From Fusarium oxysporum f. sp. lycopersici 4287 (Eukaryota > Ascomycota > Sordariomycetes > Hypocreales > Nectriaceae), in the NCBI RefSeq assembly GCF_000149955.1, contig NC_030996.1, forward strand, positions 947,467-1,011,466: a stretch of 64,000 nucleotides of DNA. Reading direction: 5' to 3'. The stretch's first letter is position 1, and each line of letters opens with the position of its first letter. The position numbers and the translations under genes are program-made. Below are positions 35,749 to 47,908 of the stretch, piece after piece. Under the pieces are notes generated by a model. The model worked only from the letters and a program-made list of their open reading frames with translations, was not told the origin of the DNA and ran no database searches.

Positions 35749-37569
35749 CTAGACTCTCTCAGTTTCAACGACGTTGAGCTCAACGCTTAACTTTCCAACA
35801 GTCTCTCCGACACCTGGTTCCTGCACTTTGTAACCTCGGAACTTCCTGGCTGGCAGCTTCTCGTTGAACTACACAGAATGGTGAGTAATCTTGCCTTGTT
35901 TCTGGATCGACTTCGGGTTACTTACCATAGCGTCGATTTCTTCCAAGGTTCGTCCCTTAACTTCAGGCAGGTAGAAGTACACCCAAACAGCGCTAATGAT
36001 GCACGAAGGGAACCAGATGTAGCCATATCTTGGTCCCCAGTTCAACGCAACGGGATTAATGAAGTACGGAGCGGTGAACGTGATCAGCCAAGCGCCAAGG
36101 AATCCTGCTGCTGCAGCAAGGCCGAAGGTGTAGCTTCGAAGGCGTTGTGATGGGATTTCGCCAGCAACGAGCCATGAATATGGAGCAATCATGCCCTGAA
36201 TGAGAAGGTCAATAACACAATCTTTGCATAGATATCGAAACACTTACATTGAAAGCCATCATGTAGAAGCATGAAAGCGCGACCAGTACCTTGCCGGTGA
36301 CGATTGCACCCGGGTTGTGATCATAAACGGTTGCGATGATCAATTGGAAGAATCCAGCGGTTATGAGGCCACAAAGGAGGAGTACTCGTCGTCTTCCATA
36401 TCGTACAACGATACAAACATTGGCGATGATAGCAAGCATACCTGCCATGCTGAGAACGTTGCTCATTGCAAACGGGTCTTGAACTTTAGCCATGGCGAAG
36501 AAGTAGGCCTTGTAAGCTGCGTAAAGGTCAGTTACGTATCCCTTGGGCGACAACGGGGATGGTTACCAATGATGAACATTGACCCAGTGGCAGCTTGGAG
36601 GCAAACAGCACATATGGAGATCATGGTTCGCCTTCTGTCGATTGGGTTATTGAACATATCCAGGATACCGACACCCTTGGACAATGCACGCTCGTTATCA
36701 ATAGCTTGGCGGATATCTGCTATCTCCGCCTCGTTATCTGCGCCCTCTGGCCTGAGCCACTCGAGCGACTTGAGACCATCTTCGTAGCGTCCTTGAAGAA
36801 CAAGCCATCTTGGTGACTCTGGAATGAAAGGCAAACCAGCGAATATGATAGCTGGAACTACGTATATCATTCCGAGAGGGATGAGATATGCAGAGCGATC
36901 AGGGCGTTTCGCTGTTGCCCAGTCGATTATGGTACCGATGAGTGTGCCCTATGAACCACGAGTCAGTATCGATATACTCTTCATACTGTCAGATAGGAGT
37001 ACTGACAAAGGTTGTGCACAGATGAAACACGGTCAAGAACAAACCACGATACTTTGCTGGACTACTCTCTTGGATGTACAGTTGAGAGAAGGTCATGAAG
37101 TAGCCGTTGGCCAACCCGATAAGAAGCCGACCAACATACAGCGGCCCAATATGTGTCGTGGTCATCATGATGATGTTCGATACTGCGCAGAGAACGCAAG
37201 CCATCCGAAGACACATTTTCCTTCCAAGTTTTGCCGCAACGAACCCCGCGAGACTGGAGCTTATGAAGGCGCCCATCGTCATCAGGGACGAAATAAGCTG
37301 CTGTCGAGTGGTGTCGATGTTCCACCCGATTGCGACTTCGGTGTCTCGGTAGCCATAGATCTGATCAAGAGCAGTAGTCAGCACAATGCTCGAGTGCTTG
37401 TTGGACGTCAGGGAATGCAGGTGCCTACCTTGAGAAAGCCAGGCATGGCTTGTAGTCCACCGATCAATCCAAAGTCAAGGCCATACTGGAAAGGAGACAA
37501 TACGATGATTCCGCATGCTAAGAAACATCGCCAGTGGGCACGAACAGTATCCTGCGATGGGTCTGCCAT
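35749..37569 (-). CDS. MFS sugar-porter-family transporter
   Basis: About 510 aa with five introns that all join in phase; the last is close to the C-terminus (about 35870-35926), so the protein ends VELNVVETERV rather than stopping at 35869. Hallmarks: GAFISSSLAGFVAAKLGRKM, PESPRWLVLQGR, YGRRRVLLL and LPEVKGRTLEEIDAM followed by FNEKLPARKFRGY. These are sugar-porter motifs with twelve expected helices. The start at 37569 (MADPSQDTVRAHW) precedes a first exon covering helix 1. Related fungal transporters take alpha-glucosides, hexoses or organic acids; the substrate here is unknown. It reads away from the FAD monooxygenase, with a shared 1.2-kb intergenic region. Confidence 0.87.
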
Positions 37570-38785
37570 AATCAAGGGCCAGATGGAGTGAGGACGATCA
37601 AATGAATCGAGCAGTCAACTGCGCTGGACATCGTCTTTCTGCGGCTACCGTTTCCTTTCATACTGGAGCTCAACTGGAGGGACTTGGCCAATCATCTCAC
37701 TGTTGTTCCTTCAGACAAAAACATTGAAACCTCTTATCACTAACTATATCGATGAGGGTTGGCGCTCAACCGAAGTGCGGGGTGCATAATAGGTTCCACT
37801 TAGAGTTGCAGATCAAGTCAGAGTTGCACCCGGTCGTCAGCCTGAAAGTGCGGAAAGAGTGTTGTCTCTTTGGGTAATCGGGGTGTTTCTTCCGGAGAGT
37901 TGCCCTATCGTACTGAGTTCGGCGGTATGCATCCGATGGGAAGAGTTGTCAAACTAAACCCAAAGCTACAAAGTTATGTACTAGAGCTACCCTTGCATCA
38001 ACTTTATCCAACAAGATGTGAAGCCTAATGGAATTGCCAAGTACTTCCCCCGCAATCTGAGAGTCATGCTGAAGTTTTAGTCTCGTCTTGCATGAGTTTT
38101 CAGCTTAAGTTGAGAGCCATCGCGACTGGCTGCGCTGCTAATTCCCGAGCCAAATGCCGGGACCAGGGTAACATTTTCCCCCTCATCATTCAGACTGGCA
38201 CTGATTGTCGCAACATTGCCTGACAAAGAGATGACATGTCAGCCACGTTCTGAAGCTCATTCGCAGCCTGCAGGACGTGTGTTGCTTTGCATAGTTCTCT
38301 GCCAATAGGACCACGAACCTGGCTGTTAGCGTATAGATATCCCACGGAGGTCAAGCGCGTTGCATAATATCCGAATAGAGAGGCGATAGCAGTTTGTTCT
38401 CGCCATCAGGTGAAACATTTGACATTTACGGCCCTGTAATTCGAGCATCAGATTTGGCTGTTCCGTGTCTAGAATGGAAGCATGCTATGAATTGAGCGTA
38501 ATCAGTAGCAAGTGAACCAAACTGATGACAGAGTCAGAACTATTATCCAAGTACCGTAGAGCTTGTTAGCGAGTTTGTTACACTGGCATAATCAACCAAC
38601 TCTTGGCTGCAGAAGGATCCTGGTTGCAGACCAACAAGGGCGGGGAACAAGACGGGGACAGCTACCTCGGCTTCCCAGGGTGATGTTTTCCGCTAACCAC
38701 ATGGTCACATAAGTGACATGTTGCATTAAACCCCAGATGAAAAGTTTTGAAAGTGCCAGTACCACCTGTTCAGTCTTATCAAATC
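37570..38785. other. Divergent promoter region, transporter/FAD monooxygenase
   Basis: 1.2 kb with no gene. It separates the minus-strand transporter from the plus-strand monooxygenase and so probably holds control sites for both. Confidence 0.5.
37923..37935. promoter_or_regulatory. CGG-N7-CCG inverted repeat
   Basis: CGG at 37923-37925 and CCG at 37933-37935 separated by TATGCAT, itself containing the palindrome ATGCAT. Paired CGG triplets are typical zinc-cluster protein sites. Chance occurrence is quite possible. Confidence 0.25.
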
Positions 38786-40263
38786 ATGGCGGCTCACAAA
38801 TCCGGTATCAAGGTCATCATCGTTGGGGCCGGCTTTGGCGGTTTGACTGCCGCTATTGAATGCCATCGGCAGGGTCATGACGTTGAGATCTATGAGTCCT
38901 TTCCTGAGCTCAAAGTTCTCGGAGACATCATATCATTTGGTGGCAATGCCGGCAGGATCTTTAATCGCTGGTCTGACGGAGAGATTGTAGCCCGTCTACG
39001 CCCGTTATGCATCGACATACAAGAATATGGCTTCAGAATTCACAGATGGGACACAGGAGAGGTCGTATATCATCAAAAACGACCCCCTCCTAACCCTGAA
39101 GCCCCAGTGTTGAACGGTCATAGAGGCGAGCTGCATGAGATTATCTTCAATTATGCACGTGATGAGCTGGGCATTCCAATTCATCTCGGCCAACGAGTGT
39201 CTGAGTATTTTGAGGACAATACACAAGCTGGTATCATACTGAAGACTGGAGAAAAGGTATTTTACATATTTCTCAATGCAGACCTTTCACTGACTTTTGT
39301 TCCAGATTACTGGCGACGTGGTGATAGGTGCTGATGGGGTGAGGTCAAAGGCAAGGGAGCTTGTTCTAGGATATGTCGACAAGCCCAAGAGCAGTGGATA
39401 CGCTGTTTGGAGAGCATGGTGAGATCAGGATCTTGTATGGTGACGGGTAATCATATACTAACAGGCATTAGGTTCTCGAACAAAGACATGATACAAGACC
39501 CCTGCACAAAGGAGTTCTGCGAGAACGGCGATACCTTCAACGGCTGGATCGGACAAGATGTGCACTTTTTGTTCTCGACCTTGAAAGGGGGTAAGGACTG
39601 CTGCTGGGTACTGACCCATAAAGATGACCACGATATCGATGAGTCATGGTCGTTCCCTGGTAAGATAGAAGAAGTGCTAGAGCTCCTGAAGGATTGGGAT
39701 CCTACATGCCGAGCGATCGTGGAAAAAACGCCGTCAGTAGTTGATTGGAAACTGGTCTATCGCGATCCGTTACCGACTTGGATCAGCAACAAAGGGCGAA
39801 TAGCACTTCTTGGTGATGCTGCTCATCCTTTCTTACCGACGAGTGCTCAAGGCGCAACTCAAGCTATGGAAGATGGCGTTACTGTTGCTGTCTGCTTGAA
39901 GCGTGCGGGGAAGAGTAACATCCCTGGTGCACTTAAGGCTCATCAGAGTCTGAGGTAGGAGAGATCCAGCCTGCCATTTGAACATTTCTTCCGCAAAACT
40001 AACACAGTGATAGATATGAGCGCGTGAAAGCGGTTCAGAAGACAGGAGAGTCAACCAGAGATCTTTGGCACAAGACGGATTGGGGTAAAGTCAAGGACAA
40101 TCCTAGCAGCATCGGATTCCCGCGCGAGGATTGGATCCACCAATTTGATGCTGAACGGTATGCAGAGGAGAATTTCGAGAGTGCTTTCAGAACTCCATGG
40201 CATGAGGTCAAGGATAATGTTCTGGTCGATGAGGCCCCTACAATGGCGCAAGTAGCGGGCTAG
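38786..40263 (+). CDS. FAD-dependent monooxygenase (salicylate-hydroxylase-like)
   Basis: Four exons (38786-39256, 39306-39418, 39472-39954, 40014-40263) give 438 aa. The FAD-binding Rossmann motif is VIIVGAGFGGLTAA at residues 11-24, the DG motif is GDVVIGADGVRS near 165, and the GD motif is ALLGDAAHPFLPTSAQGATQA near 340. This order defines the group A aromatic hydroxylase family, NAD(P)H-dependent. No membrane segment or signal is visible, so it is cytosolic. It is flanked by an MFS transporter and an Old Yellow Enzyme gene, consistent with aromatic catabolism or secondary-metabolite tailoring. ATG 38786 is used because the frame upstream has no ATG. Confidence 0.9.
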
Positions 40264-40865
40264 GATTGCATCACTGTTTCTGCTATCCTGACTTTATTTA
40301 TTTTCCGCCATCAAATTTACAGCCAACATTTTATGGCGTTGACCAGACGCGAGCCATTGTGTAGTCAATGTCTACAGGGTAGGCTGTCGGTGCCTGTCCC
40401 AATTGTCAAACACGCGTCATAGACTTCGGCAGTTGTCCAATTACTCATGCTGAATAACCTGCCCCAATCAATAAAATAATCGTGCCTTACTCATGAATCG
40501 CGCGATCGTCACAGAAACGTAGTTTCCCATTGTCTTGAAACTTCAGCAGAAATCCAAGAACCTTCTAGCGCCCTTCCATGAGATGGTGTTAACGTTATAT
40601 CGAAGCCATGCCTCGGTAAAGAGTTTCTATTCCAAGCACCGACGCGGTGAACTAAACCAAAATTGTGGTCTGAAAGTGGAACATGACGGCATAGACTGGG
40701 TCTTTGGACCGAAGTTCGTGGCAATGATGGAACAATAACCATACAAGTCATGACATCACAAATATCCGATTTCTAATATTCGCAATTGTTTATAAACGTG
40801 CAAATGTCTCGGCATCTATACTGTAGTGAATAGAACATCAAGTTATCAAATAATATTATTTGAAA
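40264..40865. other. Intergenic, no gene recognised
   Basis: 600 bp containing promoter sequence for the Old Yellow Enzyme gene, AT-rich in its last 60 bases. Frame 40535-40738 lacks support. Confidence 0.45.
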
Positions 40866-42324
<1,459 letters not shown>

Positions 42325-42838
42325 TTGAAAATAGATAATTAGATCTAGTATATAATAGACCATAGTCTGAGTTCGCAACAGACTTACTCAATATCACAAT
42401 CACTACCATACTCCACTGTACAGTACGCAAACACGATATTCAACTACAATCTCAGATGAGGCAACGAGAGGAGGGGCTAGATGCCTTGACCAATATGCAT
42501 ATCAGCTGATGTTAGCATAGCCTAAAGAAGGTCATGGGTGCGACTAAACAGGCTAAAAAGACGTCAAAATTATGACGTTGGCTTCAGCACCACTACAGTT
42601 GAAAATGCGAATGGAGCCTGAAAAAGCCCTCATGATAGGCTTACTTCACAATTCGGCTGTGCTGCATGGTAAGGCATGATGCGGCTGAAAGTGTCTAGTT
42701 GATGCGTGTTGCTGACCATCGAGAAACCCAAGGTATAATTTGTCTGCACCCCATTTTCACCATGATCTTCAACATCTACAATTTGGTCCCGCCTTATCTG
42801 CAGCCCCAACATACCACGTCAAATCAACTGAATCAGCC
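42325..42838. other. Intergenic, no gene recognised
   Basis: Promoter region of the kinase-HET gene. An out-of-frame ATG at 42761 lies upstream of the chosen start and could act as a short upstream ORF. Confidence 0.4.
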
Positions 42839-45800
42839 ATGGTTGCGACACCGTGGACCCTAGTTCGTTTCTTGGATGAGTGCGAGAATGCGGAAAAGAA
42901 AAATTCGAGCGATGAAATTTTCATCTCGACTACTACGATCAAATTGTTGACATCGAAAGAGTGCGTCAGCGACATCCTAAAGGATCGAAACTGTCCAAAT
43001 CAAGACGTTTTGAAGAAACGAATTTATGATAGACGTTGCCCTGCGAAGATCATCTTCCTTATCTTAGCTCGAGCCGACATGCTAGATCGTATTGGCGAGT
43101 TCTTATCCAATGACTTTTCTGATCATCATCTTCCTATAGAGGTTCTATGGACGCGCGAAGGGTACAAACTCAAAAGGGCGAAAGATTCAGACTGGACAAC
43201 TGCTCCCTTCGGAGCAGGAATCCACTATAGAGATGTCGACTATTTCACGCAGAAGCAATGGCCATTCTTGGCCCCTATCTTCGAGAGAGAGTTCGAATAT
43301 GCGCTACAGCAAGGTATTCCTCTGCCGTTGGTCGAGAAAGGCAACGCGATTGTCTCTGGATTTAGCTCCGTTTCCAAGATCAAGATGCACCATGCCCATG
43401 TTCCAGAGCAGATAGAAGTAAGTCTACCAAGCCCGGCTCTTCAGCATGTTTGATTTGACGTGATATAGCACTCGATGGCCATGAAGAAAATGGAGCTGGA
43501 GAGTGAGGACCAAATCAAGTATGTCAATAAAGAGATGACTAACGTGAAGTCTCTTCGATTGCTGGATCACGACCATCTTGTCAAAGCAATTCTCGCCTGT
43601 ACCAGAGGAAAGCAGGCTTTATTCTTCTTCCCGTGGGCGAAGGGGGGAGACTTGTATAACTTCTTGAAAAGCAATTCTAATGAGGGCATGGCTGCTATCA
43701 TATGGATGCTGGATCAAATGGTCGGACTCTGCAGCGCTTTGAGTCTGTTGGCGGACAAGGGATATCGACATGGTGACCTCAAGCCTGCCAACATTCTATT
43801 GTTCCCTGAAAAGTCTGGTAGCTACCGCCTGAAGATAACAGACGTTGGACTCTCGAAGCTTCACATCCTGGCAACAAGCAGGCGACTAAATGGGACGACT
43901 GCCAAGGCTACCACGAGGCGATACAGCCCCCCTGAATTTGACCTCTTGTTTGATGATGATGGGGAGCCAGTAGAAGACTCTGATGGCATCAAGCTATCAC
44001 GCAAGTTCGACATTTGGTCTCTCGGTTGCGTCTTCATCGAGTTTCTCATCTGGGCCAAACTGGGCCGGCAAAAGTACAAGGAATTCGACCGGTCTATGAA
44101 AAGGGACCGACGTTTCTGGGACTCTGGACGCGAAGACCTTGACGACAAAGTTAAGGAAAGGATACAGAACCTGGAAGATGCTGTAGAGGATACCGAAGGT
44201 GACAAGGTCGTCCAACGAGTTCTGGAATTGGCCCTGAAGCAAATGCTCCTTGTCAACAGCGATGATCGTAGCAGTGCGTCAGATATTCACAAGAAATTGG
44301 AAAGTATCAGAGATAGCTACAGTGAGTATCTCCAACCAAAGGATGAACTTGATCTGCCGCTAGGCCTGACTACCGATCAGGACGCCGAGTCCGACCGTCT
44401 TCAACAAGAACAGGATCTATCAGGCGCAAATGACGGCATGGATCAAAACGAACCTGAGCCGTCTAGTACTCAAGACGAGGGCTTGCACACTACGGCTGTT
44501 CCTTCGGGTCATACAGCTGCTATGGTTGTAAGTTGAATAATCAGGACACCGGTGCTTTGAACTTGATGGCTGACAGCAAGGCAGTATGTGAGTTAAAACT
44601 TTAGGCCCTTTGTCAGAGAATAGAAGAGCTGATGAAGAACCTGATATGGCGGTATATAGAATGTATGTATCAGGCAATCCCGTACACTGAACTGTTGTCC
44701 TCTTGTATTAACAATTTTTTAGACTGTTAGTGCATCATGAAAACTTCATCTTGAACTTGTATACTTACAGGAACCCTTTAGCGGGTATGTTTTGCCATCC
44801 TCATCCTATAGTACTTGTTGTATAATAACAGGAACAGCAAAGCGCCAAGCTACTCAATCAATGGACAGCCAATCCCGACAATGAGTTTGCAAAGAAATTC
44901 TTCTCGGAAACCAGCAGCCCGAGCCCAGCGGGCGGAAGTCGATTATGCGACTCATGTTTAAAGCTTTATATCTGGGAGCCCAATGCTACAATATGTGGCA
45001 GAATGAGGGACTTTCAAACTCTTGCTTCGACATGTGACATGTGCAATCTTCTATACGCCATCTCGCAAAGGCTTGGTCTTGAAGAGGATCAAGAATTGCA
45101 CTGCATTCGGGACGGTTCTACATTCAAGTTGAAGGGGCGTGACGGCCCGCCAATCCTTTCCCTGTTCTCTGATCCTGGTACGTTCTCGGCATGTCTCATC
45201 GATGAGTTACTAAATATTATTTTCTCAGCTTACAATTCTGACGATCTTGGATCCGTCCAAGTGGGATATCCAACTTTGTCCCCTCCAGAAAGTCCTGAAC
45301 GGTATCGTCTTTTTCAAAAGTGGCTCTATGTTTGTGATAATGAACACGGCCATGCACGAGACGCATCCTCTGGCGGCTGTGCTGTCCAGATGCCCACTAG
45401 ACTGATTTACGTAGGCGAGTCGAGTGAACATTTGGAGGATATTAAAGATTCTGGCTTCCTACGTTATCTTGCTCTTAGCCACTGCTGGGGAGGCAGCACG
45501 AGCCTGTCAACCCTGACGAGCAACATCGATAAATTCCGCAGTGAGATACCACACGAGCAACTGCCTCTTAATTTCCAGGAAGCCATCAAAGTCACCAGAG
45601 CACTCAAGATCCCATACTTGTGGATAGACTCATTGTGTATCATCCAGGACGACCCGAAAGACTGGCGACGAGAAGCCGCTCGAATGGGTCAGGTTTTCAG
45701 CAACGCCTACTGCACAATCGCAGCGGCATCAGCAGCGGCGTCTAACGAGGGCTTTCTCACTCCAAAGCTCAACTCAGCACTTTCTGCGACCTTGAAAACT

Positions 45801-46759
45801 CCCGAGGGAGGTCTGCTTCACATTTCGGAGTTTATGGAAAATTGTAACAGAGATTTAGAGTCAGCACCCCTTAATACGCGCGGTTGGGTGATGCAGGAGC
45901 GAGCTTTATCTAGAAGAACACTGCACTTCACCAAGACACAAGTTTACTGGGAATGCGGAAATGGACTGCATTGTGAGCGGCTCTTCAAATTGTCGAAGTA
46001 AGTACTCTTCATTGCTCATCGTAATTCATGTCCGGTTTAACAAGTATTCTTGTTAGTCCCCAATCAGCTCTGTTCGCAGACTCGGATTTCCCCAGGGCGA
46101 TACTCAAGTACTACAAAGGTGGACGAATCACTCTATTTCAAAATCTTTACGAGAAGTATTCCAGGCTCAATTTCAGCTACACGTCAGACCGACCAGTGGC
46201 CATCCTGGGTCTGGAGAAACACCTTTCATCTGTCCTCCAGACTCGCGGCGAGTTTGGTGTCTTTGAGCAGTACCTGGCGAGAAGTCTGCTCTGGTCCCGA
46301 CCTGAGAATATCTTTCTGAACAGTATCACGTTTCAAGATGACTATCATGTTCCTTCTTGGTCATGGATGGCATACGAGGGTCCGATCACCTATGCGAATA
46401 TACCTTTTGACGAGGTCGAATGGAGTACAGACTGCTTGCTTCGATCTGGCGAGGAAACCGGTACAAACAGCAAGAGGACTGTGTTGAAAGCAGTTGCTAG
46501 AGATCTCAAATTGGACAAGCTGGATATGCACGATAGAGTCAAACTTGATGAAGGGTCTGGGTTCGAACTATCCAACTTGCGGGGGGTTGTCCTTGGTAAA
46601 GACAAGAAGCGAGAATCTCGGGTCCAGGTATACTACGTTCTCCTTGTCAGCTTATCCGAAGACGAGGCAGAGCAAGCAAAGGTGTATGTTCGAGTTGGAG
46701 TGGCCTGGCTTCTTGAACATAACATCGCAATGGATGGTGAGGATGTTGTGATTTACTAG
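42839..46759 (+). CDS. Protein kinase fused to a HET domain
   Basis: Seven exons (42839-43417, 43469-44527, 44577-44583, 44605-44651, 44832-45177, 45229-45997, 46057-46759) sum to 3510 nt, an exact 1169 codons plus stop. Residues about 1-160 form an N-terminal domain shared with the kinase gene at 47909. The kinase domain follows: AMKKM lysine, HGDLKPANILLF catalytic loop, ITDVGLSK in place of DFG, SPPEF and DIWSLGCVFIEFL. After a polar linker come LCDSCLKLYIWE and CDMCNLLY and the HET domain: YLALSHCWGG, LPLNFQEAIKVTRALKIPYLWIDSLCIIQDD and GWVMQERALSRRTLHF. HET domains trigger cell death in fungal incompatibility. Exon 3 is 7 nt. If intron 2 is kept, translation stops at 44536 giving a kinase-only form. 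Two separate genes remain an alternative, but no ATG opens the HET part in a fitting place. Confidence 0.72.
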
Positions 46760-47908
46760 CTATCGCTTCCTTAATTTATGATTCAAGTTATTCGTTGAAT
46801 CCCTTTCATTTCATTGCCAATTGCTATGGTTCTATATATATGTGATGATGATAATGATGACGAGTCTAAGAGAACCTACGTCCCCAGACTGTTATGAATA
46901 ATGGTTTGTAGGTTTGGTGTGCTCATTCGTGTGGGGAGCTTTTCTGAAGGTCGTGGGAAGACGCTTTGCGCGGAACAATATGTTGTCACATCCCACGTCT
47001 AAAAGAGTCCCGGTCCCATCGTATGGTGTATATATCTTGCTGCATTTCGACAGAGAACTTGTTTCGGGGGAGACTTCGTTCGAGGATAGCGAGAAGCTTC
47101 TGTGGGCTGACGTCCTTTGCATTGATGCGGATAGTATCGTATGATGAGCTGGTCACTGCACGCCCACTCGTTTGCTGTTGTATTTGCCCGGGCATTTTGA
47201 GAGCAGGACAAGAGATATTGATGAAGTGGAACGTCAACGGATAGATGAAAATATGCTTGAAATGGAAGTCGAAGAAGAAACACGGAAGTGGCTGATTTAA
47301 AAAGACTCGATCACGGACGCGATATGACTCAGAAACGACAAATTGTAAAAAAGGCAGACAAGGCAACCTCAGAAGCGGGGGCTGTGCCTAGTGGCCTCTC
47401 TTGGTGGCCTCCGTCTGACACACCTTGGAAAGGCAGGCTCTGGATTGAGCAATCAAGGCAGCCACTCGATAGCTTCTGCCTGGAATTTTCAACCCTGGCT
47501 GCAGTTATCCTCAGATTAGGCTAGACGAGGGTGCCAGAAGCATGCACAATGGCGCTGGGCAAAGTGATTCGCGAAGTTGATAACGAAAAGGTGGCGGCAC
47601 GAGCCGCTCCAGGCCAAGCATTCTAACCGCCGTGGCATCATCCTGGCCAATGTCCGTTATGGGGGCCAGAAGCCTTGTTCGAATTATCTATGCGACTATT
47701 GGCTGGCCATATGCAAAGCTCAAATGTCTCAACCGGGGGTCTCAGCCGCAGTTCAGGAAGGGCTTTATATTTCTCAAATGCGTACTGAAGTGAAATCAGG
47801 CTCGGCTGAATTGAGAGTGGAAAACTCAGCCTTCAGACATCATAAGCAATAAAATGCATTGTCTTGCATCCCCTAACCTGAGATATACCTTGACTATATC
47901 GGACTTCC
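46760..47908. other. Intergenic between the two kinase genes
   Basis: Mostly without support for genes, apart from a weak minus-strand small frame at 46986-47195. Frames 47288-47524 and 47577-47852 lack motifs. Confidence 0.4.
46986..47195 (-). CDS. Possible small hypothetical protein
   Basis: 69-aa frame beginning MPGQIQQQTSGRAVTSSS and including DTIRINAKDVSPQKLLAILE and FSVEMQQDIYTIRWD. The composition and amphipathic pattern look protein-like. The plus-strand frame over the same bases looks less so. No family is recognised, and an intron at the 3' end could alter the C-terminus. Confidence 0.3.
   Translation of the reverse strand: MPGQIQQQTSGRAVTSSSYDTIRINAKDVSPQKLLAILERSLPRNKFSVEMQQDIYTIRWDRDSFRRGM

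Noticed and set aside
44832..46759. HET domain as a separate gene
   Set aside because: The coding signal starts 171 nt before the first in-frame ATG (45003), and the exon joins in exact phase to the kinase exons through normal splice sites. Kept as an alternative only.
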